From Fagopyrum homotropicum (lineage: Eukaryota > Streptophyta > Magnoliopsida > Caryophyllales > Polygonaceae), in the NCBI GenBank assembly GCA_033239125.1, contig BSWB01000001.1, positions 6,646,501-6,710,500 on the forward strand: 64,000 nt of DNA. The letters run 5' to 3'. The notes beneath the pieces are model-generated. The model was not told the DNA's origin. It did no database searches and saw nothing but the letters and a program-made list of their open reading frames with translations. Positions 31,487-42,510 of this stretch are shown in pieces (positions within the stretch are counted from its first letter, which is position 1; every line of letters starts with the position of its first letter). Both the position numbers and the translations under genes were made by a program.

Positions 31487-33922
31487 TTATTCGAGTGCGG
31501 TAGGCGCGAACTCTTCAACTTGGAGTTCCGGAGTATACTTCTTGAGTCGTTGACCGTTCACCTTAAAGCTTCCGCCCGTTTCACCCCATACTTCAACTGC
31601 ACCATGGGGAAAAATACGTTTGATTAGAAAAGGTCCGGTCCAACGAGATTTAAGCTTACCTGGAAAGAGACGAAGCCTTGAATTGAAGAGGAGGACTTGA
31701 TCTCCTTCTTTGAAGTCCTTTGGAATGATATGCTTATCATGCCAACGCTTTGCTCTTTCTTTGTAGATCTTGGCGTTTTTGTAAGTGTTCAAGCGGAGTT
31801 CTTCAAGCTCATTTAGGTCCAAGAGACGCTTCTCTCCCGCTTCCTTCATGCTGAAATTTAGCCACTTGATTGCCCAAAACGCCTTGTGCTCCAACTCTAC
31901 CGGTAAGTGACAAGACTTCCCATACACAAGGTTGTATGGTGTGGTTCCGATGGGAGTATTATACGCAGTCCGGTACGCCCACAATGCATCATCTAGTTTC
32001 AAAGATCAATCCTTTCTAGTCCTTGAAACCGTCTTCTCTAGGATTCCTTTGATCTCCCGGTTTGAGATTTCCACTTGTCCACTAGTTTGTGGATGATAAG
32101 GGGTGGCGATCTTGTGAGTCACCCCATACTTAGCTAAGAGAGCTTCAAAGCGCCGGGCAATGAAGTGAGAGCCTCCATCACTAATGATGGTCCGCGGTGT
32201 CCCAAATCGTGGGAAGATGGTCTTGTTAAAGAACTTGACCACTACCATGGCATCATTGGTGGGAGAGGCATTCGCTTCAACCCATCTTGAAACATAATCA
32301 ACCGCTAAAAGTATGTATTGGTTACCACAAGATGATGGGAATGGTCCCATGAAGTCTACTCCCCAAACGTCAAAGATCTCCACCTCTTGGATGTTGTTGA
32401 GAGGCATCTCATTCCTCCTAGATATATTTCCTGTTCTTTGACAAGCATCGCAGCAGGAAACAAAGGTTTGCACATCTTTAAATAGTGTAGGCCAAAAGAA
32501 TCCAGATTGCAATACCTTAGCGCTAGTCTTGTTCGAACTAGCGTGTCCTCCACATGGTAGTGAATGACAATGGCGGATGACACTTTGTATCTCATCTTCC
32601 GGCACACATCACCGAATAATGCCATCCGGACCTCTCTTAAAGAGGAGAGGTTCATTCCAAAAGTACTCCCGAACATCCTTAAAGAACTTCTTTCTTTGTG
32701 CGTAGGATAATCGGGGCGGTATTTCCTGACAAACCAAATAGTTAACAAAATCAGCAAACCATGGTTCGTTACCTTTGGAGATTACATCGATGCACTCCTC
32801 TATAATGTGTAAATGCTCGTCCGGGAAGGAGTCATCTATAGGTAGATGGTCGTCCTCTAGATGTGTTAGGCGACTCAAATGATCCGCAACAGAATTTTTC
32901 GAACCCTTCTTGTTGCGGATCTCTAGATCAAATTCTTGTAGGAGAAGAATCCATCTAATTAGCCTTGGCTTCGTATCCTTCTTTGCAAGGAGATACCGGA
33001 TCACAGCATGATCCGTGTACACAATCACCTTTGCACCTACAAGATAAGAGCGAAAATTTTCAATTGCATAAACAATGGCTAAAAATTCCTTTTCCGTAGT
33101 GGCGTAGTTGAGCTGCGCCTCATCTAGCGTCTTGCTAGCGTAGTAGATAGCGTGGGTTCGCCCTTCCTTTCTTTGTCCAAGGACAACTCCTATAGCTACA
33201 TCACTTGCGTCACACATAACCTCAAAGGGAAGGTTCCAATCCGGAGGTTGGATAATCGGAGCTGAAATTAGAGCTTCCCAAATCATATTGAACACATCTA
33301 AACATTCCTGCGAAAACTCAAAAACTGCATCCTTCATCAATAGATTAGTAAGCGGTTTTGATATTTTAGAGAAGTCTTTTATGAAGCGTCTATAAAATCC
33401 AGCATGTCCTAGAAAACTTCTTATCCCTTTCACCGAAGTTGGGGGAGGAAGCTTTTCTATTGTCTCTATTTTAGCTTTATCCACCTCAATCCCTCTACTA
33501 GAGATTAAGTGTCCTAATACAATGTCTTCCTTCACCATGAATTGACACTTCTCCCAATTAAGAACTAGGTTAGTGTCTTCACACCTTTGTAACACAAGAG
33601 CAAGGTTAGAAAGACAATTGTCAAAAGATGAACCATAAACGGAGAAGTCATCCATAAAAACCTCCATGATTTCCTCTATATATTCGGAGAAGATGGCCAT
33701 CATGCACCTTTGAAAGGTGGCTGGAGCGTTGCAAAGCCCGAACGGCATCCTCCTATAGGCGAACGTACCCCATGGGCACGTGAATGTGGTCTTCTCTTGA
33801 TCATCCGGGTGTATCAGAATCTGAAAGAAACCACTATAACCGTCAAGATAGAAAAAATGCGAATGTTGTGCTAACCTTTCAAGCATTTGATCGATGAAGG
33901 GTAATGGGAAGTGATCCTTCCT
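31487..33922 (-). pseudogene. F2 pol: truncated RT, RNase H, integrase (first copy)
   Basis: The recognisable frame starts at RKDHFPLPFIDQ (33922), directly after a palindrome cluster. The RT fingers present in F1 (CIDYRKLN, VPKKGG) are missing. It continues through MPFGLCNAPATF, FMDD, the RNase H residues (CDAS, TEKE, TDH) and DHLSRL to a TGA at 32609-32611. The second genomic copy has CGA at that point. After the stop, 32605-32006 is integrase: an HCH...GGH...CCDAC zinc motif, then D (VWGVDFMGPF), D (IISDGGSHF) and E (SNREIK). A TGA replaces Trp near 32003, and 32002-31487 gives the C-terminal part with GPFLIKRIFPHGAVEVW. Catalytic residues of integrase are intact, but the polyprotein is not. 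Confidence 0.88.
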
Positions 33923-33931
33923 CTGGAGTGC

Positions 33932-33987
33932 TCCACGCTTTTGTTGGTGAAATCCACGGCCGTGGAATATAGTGTATGACCGTGGAT
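33932..33987 (-). repeat. F2 palindromes at protease-RT junction
   Basis: CTCCACGC, perfect CCACGGCCGTGG (33954-33965) and GACCGTGG occupy the place where the RT fingers should be encoded. One base differs in length from the second copy (CGTACG versus CGTAG near 33988), which shifts the offset between copies from 24473 to 24472. Confidence 0.75.
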
Positions 33988-33989
33988 TC

Positions 33990-36701
33990 GTACGTTCTCT
34001 GCCTCATCGTGGAGTTTTTCAAACTCCTCTTCACACACTTCTTCTTGTGCTTCTAAGGCTTCAATTGCCTCATTGCACTCCTCTTCTTCCTCTACATCCA
34101 TTAGACTCATAGTAATAACCTTTTGCAAAGGATCTTTGAAGAGAATAAAACTTACCTCCTCTCTAGACAACCCTTCTTCATCTTGGATATTGAATATATC
34201 CTCATCAAAGATTGGTTCCTTCACCAAGGTGGAAAGAATGAACTCTACCTTCTCTTCTCCTATGTCAAAGGCGAGTCTAGCATTCTTGCAATCGACTATG
34301 CAGCCGGATGTTGCAAGAAACGGTCTTCCGAGAATGATCGGGACCGGACTATCTGCAGGAATGTCAAGCACAACAAAATCTATAGGAACATAGAATTTAC
34401 CTAGCTTGACCGGGACGTCTTCAACAATACCGACAGGACGAGTTATGGATCGGTCCACCATGTACAACGTTATCTTCACCGGTTTAGGGTCGCCTAAACC
34501 GATCTTCCTACATAATGCAAGTGGAATGATGCTCACACTTGCTCCCAAGTCACATAATGCATCGTATGTGACATCTCCCACTCCTGTGGGAATACAAAAT
34601 GACCCCGGATCCTTTAACTTTGGGGGCATCTTCTCTTTCATGGTCTTGATGAGATCCGAGGAATCCGAACTCATCTTAACCTCTCTAAAATCCTCTAGCT
34701 TTCTCTTGTTAGAGAGGATTTCCTTTAAGAACTTGCCATTAGCCGGCATACCTACAATAGCATCAATGAAAGGTATATTAATATGCAGTTTGCTCATGAG
34801 TTCTACTTACCGAATTGCTTGTCTAGACGCGCTCTTGCTCTAGATTGCGGGAACGGTAGAGGAGGTTTGTAAACTGGAGGAGGAACGTAGACATCTTCCT
34901 TCTCCTTCCCCTTTTCTTTCTCTTTCTCAACGGGGACTTCTACAAATTTAGGTTGCGGATCGGTGGTTGTGACTCCGCTCCTAGTTGTGATTGCCATCAC
35001 CCTTCCTTTGGGGTTGTCCTCCGTTTTTCCTGGAAGTTTCCCTTGATTCCTAGGGACTTCCTCCGCATGGCTGAACATTTGGTTTTCTAAAACCTTTTGG
35101 GCTTTATCAACCTTGGTAATGTGATCATCAACCTTGATGATGCGAGTCTCTAACCCTTGAAGCTTCTCCAAAATCGTTTCCAATATGGTATCGGGCTTCT
35201 CTTTCCCTGAAGTACTTCCACCATTAGATGTTTGCCCCTAGCTTTTCAAAGGAGTGGAAGAAGATGAAGGTGGATTTAGTGAATTTCCTGAATTTGAAGG
35301 ATAAGAATTACCGGAATTTTGTTGATTGGAGCGCCAATTGTTGTTGTTTGAACCCCTATTGTTGTTCCAATTGTTGTTCCGGTTGTTGTTGTTGTTGTTC
35401 CAATTATTCCGGTTGTTGTTCCGGTTGTTGCGGTTGGTATGCTCATTACCGTTGTGGTTATTGTTGTTGCCTAAATAACCCACATCTTGCTCCTTGTTCT
35501 TCGGAAAGTTGGTTTTGATGGCTTCCTTCAACTCTTTAATCTCCGTATTGAGAGAAAAGATTTGAGTTTGAGCTGCTTGTGATAGCTTTGCTCCTTGATC
35601 TACATGATTGGCCTCCGCTTTCCGATGAGAATACTTCTCTATCACTCGCGCTTGCTTCTCAATGAAGTCCCTAGCGTCATCTTCCCTCATGTCCATGAAT
35701 GTACCACATGAAAGGGATTGGAGCTTGAATTGTGTCTTCACATCCAGCCCCTTATAGTATATCTCCAATAGTGCAAGTTTGGATATGCCATGATGAGGGC
35801 AATCCAATAGCAAATCCTGAAATCTTTCCCAAGATTGAAACAAACTTTCGTTAGATCTCATAGAAAATGCGTTAATCTTACCTCTTAGCTCCGCCGTTTT
35901 GGATGGCGGAAAGAACTTAGTGAGGAACTCCGCAGAAAGATCCTCCCATGTTTCAAGCTTCCCACTTGGAAGAGCTTGATACCAAGACAATGCTTTCCCC
36001 TTCAAGGAGAAGAAGAAAGGCTTGAGTTTGTAGCTGTTGGTAGTTGCGTTCTTAGGCTTCATCGTCTCCATCATAATCTCAAAGTTTTGTAGATGTTGGT
36101 GTGGAAATTCAGCACTTGTTGCACCAAATTGTTTTTGGCGAACAATGGTAATAACTTGAGGGTTGAAGCTAAACCCTTGTGCATCGTCAGCATCAAAGTT
36201 CACACCCAAATGGCGTGGTTGCTGCGTTGGATCCATCCTTTGGGCAAGAGTTCTTGGCTCCTCATCCACGCGTTCGATCCTCGCATTCCTAGGTGGAACA
36301 CGGCGATTTGCAGCTGGCCGTGGATAGAATGGATTCACATTGATCGTGGGATCAATTTCCTCTAGTGGTGGCATGGAGGAGTCGCTATCCTCATTGGATG
36401 AGTTGGCTCTAACCGATCTTCCCGGTCTCCTCCTTTTCTTTTTCTCTTTGAGGTTGTTTATTTTCAGCCTCATTTGGAACATCATGTCCGTTAGATCATC
36501 AACCTTCATTTGATGACGATCCGTTTCTTCCCTACAAGTCTTCTCACTCCATTGGAGTTGAGCTTCCTTTTCCGCTAACTCCGATTGGAGATCACGTTCT
36601 CTTTCTTTAGCCATTTTTATTTCCTTTCGCTTTCTCCTCAAAGTCCTCTCAAGCTCTTGATCAAGAGGTAAGAGGTCTTCGTTATTCCTAGACCTGCGCA
36701 T
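33990..36701 (-). pseudogene. F2 gag-protease (first copy)
   Basis: From ATG 36701 (MRRSRNNEDLLPLDQELER) the frame covers a charged coiled-coil-prone N-terminus, a gag core (FFSLKGKALSWYQALPSGK, WERFQDLLLDCPHHG) and an Asn-rich stretch. It stops at a TAG (35238-35240) where F1 has Gln in KSQGQ. The same frame continues to 34803 (PPLPFPQSRARARLDKQFGK). A small deletion near 34800 shifts to 34797-33990, with the protease (CDLGASVSIIPL, PIILGRPFLATSG). There is no CCHC knuckle. The arrangement matches inner F1 gag, which is open across both breaks. Confidence 0.85.
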
Positions 36702-36779
36702 ACACTTGAAAATATATCAAATAACAAGGGAGAAGCTCCCAAGCTTGACAACCGATAACCGAATTCGGCCTAGACCAAA

Positions 36780-36797
36780 TCCCCGGCAACGGCTCCA
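36780..36797 (-). promoter_or_regulatory. F2 primer-binding site, tRNA-Asp (one mismatch)
   Basis: TCCCCGGCAACGGCTCCA differs from the tRNA-Asp 3' end by one base (GGCTCCA for GGCGCCA). It is 6 nt from the LTR at 36804. The same mismatch is in the second copy (61252-61269). Confidence 0.85.
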
Positions 36798-37401
36798 AAA
36801 ACTTGTTCGCCACTTAGCGTGCGTGCAAATAAGCTTTAATTATAAAACTAGAAATCAAGCAAGCGAACCCGCAGTGTACGGATCGATATAGTTAAGCAAG
36901 AATTCCAGAGTATCGAACACAGGGATTTGGGGGGTTAAATCCAGTTATAGATTATCAAGCAAGTAAATGTATGAAGCTTTTCAAATTATTGGGAAAACAA
37001 CAATCCTAAAGATCCAGGAATCCAGCTGTGGCAATCGATTCAAGATATACTAAAGATATAAGGACATAGTTGAGGTATGCAAAGGTATACGAATGTAAGA
37101 CAATGTACGGTGAAGTTCCAAGACCTTATATGATTCACCAAAAGGCACTCCCTATAAAGGTTGTTGAGGCTTCAGTATAGAGAGATTCTAAAGGTAAATA
37201 TTAACGTCAAATACCCAAACTTGTAATCCAAGGATCAAGACTAACTAAACCGATTAAGGTTGTGACACTCGAAATCGATGTAGAGGTTGTTGAGGCTTCA
37301 CTACCACCTAGAAAAGGCAAGCCAAGACTAAGTTAAAACAAATCTTTAACTTTGGATTAAAGTAAAAGCAAGGTTTGTAAACTGACACAAAATTACGGGT
37401 A

Positions 37402-37436
37402 GTTCTTGAGTTCCACGGCCGTGGAAGCTCAAGAAC
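37402..37436 (-). repeat. F2 5' LTR leader hairpin
   Basis: CCACGGCCGTGG at 37413-37424 inside outer arms GTTCTTGAG and CTCAAGAAC. In element sense it lies about 500 nt downstream of the presumed TATA box, so it should be transcribed and could fold in RNA. Confidence 0.8.
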
Positions 37437-37932
37437 AGACCGTGGAATAGGTTCGTCGGCGATTCTCTCTAACTCTCGGGGTCCAATCTGTTTACGATCG
37501 ATCTATCATCATCTAAGCCACAACTATCAACCCTTCACCTTAGAATTGCTAAAGGGTTTTAGCCAACAACAGTCATATTGATATCAAATTCAAGATTTAA
37601 AAGAATGAAAGATGAAACCTTCCAAAAACCTTCAATAACTTTCAAACCAATCTCCAATCCACAAATCAAGAACAATGGTGTAAATATATTCGGAATAACA
37701 CAAACAATCACAATCTTAGATAAGAACGAAAAACAGGATGTCAATCCGTCTTCTAATCAAACCTAAGGATAAAGATGAAATCTCCTTACGAACAATCTTC
37801 CAAATCTTCACTCTTTCCGTCAATCCGGAAATCTCAATAGGGCAAAGCGCAATCTCCCACGGCGATCTAAGCGAAAGTGTAAACTAGGGTAAACAGCGGT
37901 AGCGAAGGTGACGGAATCTCTCTTCTTCCGTC

Positions 37933-37940
37933 CTTTTATA
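37933..37940 (-). promoter_or_regulatory. Presumed TATA box of F2 LTR
   Basis: TATAAAAG in element sense, 548 nt from the LTR start, with the palindrome array beginning about 80 bp upstream. The second copy is at 62405-62412. Confidence 0.55.
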
Positions 37941-38017
37941 GGGCTGGATAAAATGCGTCTTCGGCCCATGTGCGTAAAAGATTGTGGCTTAAAATATTGC
38001 GTAAAAGATTGCCAAGA

Positions 38018-38193
38018 TCACGGTCGTGGAAGGGTTCCACGCCCGTAATTTAGAGCGTGGAATTGGATCACGGTTTGTCACAACTCTCCACGGCCGTGTA
38101 ACTTGCTGGAATGCACCACGCTCGTCTTGCCAAGGTTCCACGGCCGTGGATTAGGGTGTGGATCCTAGTACGGTCGTACTTTAGAGCGTGGAA
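38018..38193 (-). repeat. F2 5' LTR U3 palindrome cluster
   Basis: About nine sites, with the perfect palindrome at 38138-38149 and CTCCACGGCCGTGT around 38087. Two sites have the CGACCG core in element sense (ACGGTCGTGG, GTACGGTCGTAC), the same asymmetric core as F1 and one of the F4 sites. Confidence 0.8.
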
Positions 38194-38493
38194 GGTACAT
38201 AGCTCGTAATTTCCTTTGTTTTTGTGTCATTCTTCATCCTAGCATCATCCTTAGCTCCTAGTGATGTCCTCAATCCTTGGACATGCTCAATCTATCTCCA
38301 TTCTCTCTCAATCCGTTCGGAATTAGCTCTTAATGGCCTACAATCAACACAAAGCTTATGTAGACCTCTATATCGACAAAATAGATAAACTAACTCACAA
38401 TTGCTTCAATGCTTTATCAATGACTACCATTATGGATGAAATAAACTTAGAAAACGTGCCTAAAATATCACAATATTTCATGCTAACATTGTT

Positions 38494-38569
38494 GCTACTC
38501 TGAGGGTCGGGACCCATTGTGAGGTCCTAGCCCGTAACGCTTTGAGTTCTCAGAACTTGGGGTGTTACA
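38494..38569 (+). repeat. F3 5' LTR, right part
   Basis: The last about 80 bp of the F3 LTR after the F2 insertion, preceded by the duplicated TTGTT (38489-38493) and ending GGTGTTACA. Confidence 0.9.
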
Positions 38570-38572
38570 ATA

Positions 38573-38587
38573 TGGTATCAGAGTAGG
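38573..38587 (+). promoter_or_regulatory. F3 primer-binding site, tRNA-iMet
   Basis: TGGTATCAGAGTAGG, 3 nt after the LTR. Its first 11 bases are the standard complement of initiator tRNA-Met used by plant chromoviruses and copia elements. Confidence 0.88.
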
Positions 38588-38855
38588 TTGGCAACAATGA
38601 CACTCGAAATCTTCTAAAGGTCGGATGGATAAATAAATAGAGCTCGCAAGGGGTCTAACGTTTTCAAAAAGGGGTTTTGTTTTAAACTTGTTGGTCTAGG
38701 ATAGATGTACGGGCGACCATCACTACCTTCACGGATCTTAGTAGTGTAGTTTCTTATATGTTGGCCTTTATATGTGCTTTTTCTGAATTTTTGCTTTAGT
38801 TGTTGCGTGACCTTTTATCTATATATATATTCTTATATATCTATCCTTTTAGTAG
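38588..38855 (+). other. F3 leader before gag
   Basis: About 270 bp untranslated leader between the primer site and the gag ATG at 38856. I see nothing else in it. Confidence 0.6.
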
Positions 38856-39752
38856 ATGGCGCGTACTAGAGCTACATCTCCTATGGGTCGAGGAAGGGGT
38901 CGACCACCACTTCCACCTATCGTCCGTGGACGAGGACGTGCAAGAAGACTTCTACTAGCTAGAGGTCGGGGTCAAGCCCCAATTGTTGATTCGCCTATCA
39001 CTGAGGCGTTTGTTGAGGAGGTTGCTGAGAGTGTTGTTCCTGAGGCTGGGAACGAGACCGCTGCTCGGTCCGGAGCACAGAGAGCGCCATCGATGGAGTC
39101 CGGTCGAGTGTCCATAAGAGCTTCTATATATCGCGACTATGTGCAGAGAGTCAATGAGGTTATCAAGACTGGAGGACCAGCACCAGTGCCGCCAGTTCCC
39201 GCGAGATCAGCTGAGGTTTCACAAAGAGTTACACATATCGTTGCCCCGCCTGCTAGAGTTGTTGAGGTTGCTAGAGCGCCGGATGAGGCAAAGAAGCCAA
39301 AGCCAGATAGTTGGTTGAAGGCTTTCGATCAATTGAAGGTTCCCACTTTTATGGGAAAGACTGGATTGGAGATGAAGCTATGGCTAGGACAGTTAGATTC
39401 TGCTATGGAGGCGATCGGTTTCCCGGAGAGACGTCGAGTTGACATAGCACAAACGCTGTTGAAGGATCAGGCTCATTCTTGGTGGAGGACTGCTCACAGT
39501 AAGGTCACAAGTTATGAGTAGATGAAGATGGTGATCAGGAATCGCCACTGTCCTACAGCTATGAGGAGGGACCGTCTTCAGGATTTTCTCAAGGTTGGAT
39601 TCTAGGATTTGCATATTGTTGAGATCATCAGTAAGTTTCGGGATGAGTTGTCTTTGTTGGGTCCGCCTACACCACTTGAGGATCAACATGTTTATCTTTT
39701 CTCTCGGAGATTGAGAGAGTCAACACGCTCTTATCTTGTTGGTTTTTATTGT
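38856..39752 (+). pseudogene. F3 gag, N-terminal part
   Basis: ATG 38856 opens an Arg/Gly/Pro-rich start (GRGRGRPPLPPIVRGRGR) and an acidic and Ala/Pro-rich linker. The capsid-like core follows (FDQLKVPTFMGKTGLEMKLW, ALLKDQAHSWWRT in degenerate form) and hits a TAG at 39519 where Trp is expected (YEWMK). Readable gag sequence continues with further breaks to the 344-bp insertion at 39753. The second tandem copy starts at 63328 with the same stop. Confidence 0.8.
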
Positions 39753-40096
39753 TGTAACACATCGAATCCGCAGGACTCGAGGCGCCCAATCCTTAGCCTG
39801 ACAACAATTTCACCGGATCTTGCAACAAGGCAGAAATAAAGGCCAAAACGAAATACATTTTTATGCAATGCAATGAAACCCAAAACCATACAAAAATAAA
39901 CGACTTAAGCCAAGATACAACTCCAAAGATCAAACGCCATACACGCGGCATACACTATACAATATACAAGAACAAAATACAAACTCGACTCGAAGCAAAA
40001 CCCACTCCTAAAATGTACGGAGCCCTGGCTGCCCATCTTCCGGATCTCTCGGCCCCAACTCGTAGCGCCCCGAGTCCGCGGATTCGGGGTGTTACA
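39753..40096. mobile_element. 344-bp insertion with terminal inverted repeats in F3 gag
   Basis: Starts TGTAACACATCGAATCCGCA and ends with the near-complement GCGGATTCGGGGTGTTACA, about 28 bp of imperfect inverted repeat. It is flanked by ATTGT (39748-39752) and GTTGT (40097-40101), a 5-bp duplication with one change. Removing it restores the gag reading FYCDSLTDYQDR. The TG...CA ends and 5-bp duplication suggest a small LTR-derived element or truncated solo LTR. The long inverted repeat is unusual for an LTR, so a small DNA element remains possible. Confidence 0.65.
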
Positions 40097-40101
40097 GTTG
40101 T

Positions 40102-41074
40102 GATTCTCTAACGGACTATCAGGATAGAGCTTCTGCTTATGAGAGAGACCGACCGGGTCAAAGGAGAGCTTCTCAGACAGGAGGTCCTGAGGAGAGGCAA
40201 AAGACTGGATCAATCAGTGCTGGAGTTGGAGCAGCTAGATTTGGGTGTAGTTAGACGCCGGGACGTTCTAATTTCTAGTAGAGTTTTGAGAAAGGACGGC
40301 AGTGTAATAATACGGAGGAGTTGGTCACATCCGAGCTGATTGCAAGAAGTCTGCAATGACTTGCTTTTCTTGTGGCAAGCCCGGACACGGAGTTGCGTTT
40401 TGCCGTCGGGGCAAGGCACTATCAGAACAAGGTTCTTCACCTGCCACTGTTGCAAGAGGAGGACAGAGACCTCAGTACCAGCAACAGCAACAAAGAGTTT
40501 ATGGTTCTACCGCTCCTCAGGGTTCCACTCCGAGACAAGGGAGAGGTAGAGAGCGAGTTGGTGGTTCTGCAAACACCAAAGATGTATCAGCTAGAGTGTA
40601 TGAGCTGAGGAGTGTTGTAGAGCCGATAGCGCCAGCGACCACATGTACCATTCATATTAATGGTTTTCTTGTCAGAGTTCTTTTCGATATTGGTGCTATG
40701 CATTCTTTTATATCTGATGAATGTGTAGATAGATTGACATTAGTTACCGTAGAAGGTAGATCCTTCTTTATAGGATTACACGATAGGGGTAAGATTTGAG
40801 GTACACGAGAGGTTTACGATTGCCCTATTTGATTGGGAGGTCGCGATTGGCCAGCTGACTTCTTCATCATGTACTTAGTACATGAACGAGTTATTTTGTG
40901 CATGGATTGGATGGATCGACATCGAGCAATTTTAGACATCGGCAAGATGACAGTGACGGAAACTATAGATGCAGGCCATGTTGAGATCTTTAGAGGATGG
41001 GATCTCGAGAAGACTGGTACAGTCATCATTGAAGTGCGAGCTATGAGACTTATCAGTCAGGGATACGAGGATTT
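40102..41074 (+). pseudogene. F3 gag C-terminus and protease
   Basis: A frame at 40356-40799 holds a CCHC knuckle (CFSCGKPGHGVAFC), a Gln-rich linker, and a retropepsin start VLFDIGAMHSFIS in which the catalytic DTG has become DIG. It stops at 40799. Fragments of the downstream protease (ILCMDWMDRHRAILD-like) follow in another frame (40833-41074). Inactive by active-site change as well as by stops. Confidence 0.8.
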
Positions 41075-42510
41075 TTGGTGCTATGCCATGAAGGAAGTAA
41101 GAGTCCGGCTTTGGAGGAGATTTCAGTAGCTTGTGAGTTTTCCGATGTTTTAGGAGAGCCATCAGGTTTTCCTCCACAAAGGAGTGTAGACTTTGGCATT
41201 GAGCTAGAGCCCGGTACGAGACCGGTCTCTAAGGTTCCTTATTGCATGGTGTCTATCAAGATTCTTGAGTTGAAGAAGCAGCTCGAGGAGTTAGCAGAGA
41301 AGGGCTTCATCCGCCCTAGTGTATCTTCCTGGGGCACACCAGTTCTCTTTGTCAAGAAGAAAAACTGGTCAATGAGGTTATGTATCGACTACCGAGAGCT
41401 GAACAAGGTGACGATCAAGTATAAGTACACATTGCCCCGTATCGACGATCTTTTGGATCAACTGCATGGAGCTTCAGTATTTTTGAGGATCGTTTTGAGA
41501 TCGATCGGGATATCACCAGCTGAGGGTGAGAGAGCAGGAGATAGCCAAGACGGCATTTCAGACCAGATATGACACTACGAGTTTATAGTGATGCCATTCA
41601 GGCTCACGAATGCGCTCGTAGTTTTCATGGAGTTGATGAACAACATCTTCATCGACTTCCGAGACCAGTTTGTAGTTGTCTTTATATATGATATTCTGAT
41701 TTACTCTCGTAGTAGAGAGGAATATGCATGACACTTGAGGATCGTTCTTCAGGTCCTACGGGACAGAGAGCTTTACGCCAAGCTTTCTAAGTGCGAGTTT
41801 TAGATGTCCGAGGTAGCATTCCTTGGTCACATCGTTTCAGCGGAAGGAATCAAGGTAGATCCGGCGAAGATCGAGTCAGTAGCATCTTGGCCACCTCCTA
41901 AGAACGTCAAGGAGGTACGCAACTTCTTAGGATTGACGGGCTACTACTGCGTTTTGTTGATGGCTTTTTCAGTCTTCGCCCGACCGCTCACTTCCTTGCT
42001 GAGGAAGTCTACGAGGTTTGTATGGTTCGAGCCGTGCCTGCAGAGCTTTAAGGAGCTGAATAAGAGGTTGACCTCTACTCCTATCCTAGCTCAGCTAGAG
42101 GGCATTGAGGACTTCGTGGTTTACAACGACGCATCCAAGCTGGGCTTGGGATGTGTTTTGATGCAGAAGGGTAAGGTGATTCTTACGCGTCTAGACAGCT
42201 AAAGACATACGAGGGGAATTACCCTACCCATGATCTTGAGTTGGCTGATATGGTTCTTGCTTTGAAGATTTGGAGGCATTATCTGTACGAAGTTACGTGT
42301 CAGATTTTCACAGATCACAAGAGTTTGAAGTACATATTCACTCAACGGGAGTTGAATAACCGTCAGCGCAGATGGATGGAGTTGATCAAGGAATTTGATC
42401 TTAAGAGCTTATACCACCCAGGGAAGGCGAATGTGGTAGTTGGTGCCCTTAGTAGGAAGACTCCCCGGGAGATGGCGATCGCTAGGCTGACAGCTCATCC
42501 CCAGTTACAA
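41075..42510 (+). pseudogene. F3 reverse transcriptase and RNase H
   Basis: The RT fingers and palm are readable (FIRPSVSSWGTPVLFVKKK, CIDYRELN) up to a stop near 41572, then in pieces. The active site reads FIYDILIYS, so the first Asp of the YxDD-type motif is Tyr. After stops the connection (AFLGHIVSAEGIKVDPAKIE) and RNase H (NDAS, TDHKSLKY, LSRK) follow to about 42510. The RNase H middle is damaged by a stop near 42200. Confidence 0.82.

Larger units (their letters stand above)
23037..38488 (-). mobile_element. Athila-like element F2, first copy
   Basis: A minus-strand element with LTRs 36804-38488 (5') and 23037-24590 plus 27599-27727 (3'), the latter split by solo LTR F5. It is flanked by perfect TTGTT (23032-23036, 38489-38493) inside the F3 LTR; the undisturbed F3 3' LTR confirms the original target. 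It keeps gag, protease, most of RT, RNase H, integrase and the env-position ORF, all with stops or frameshifts. The RT fingers are deleted. Its dispersed palindrome is CCACGGCCGTGG. A near-identical second copy lies at 52066-62960. Confidence 0.92.
36804..38488 (-). repeat. F2 5' LTR (first copy)
   Basis: 1685 bp, TGTTCGCCAC to GCTAACA. The leader hairpin is at 37402-37436, the presumed TATA box at 37933-37940 and the U3 palindrome cluster at 38018-38193. Confidence 0.92.
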
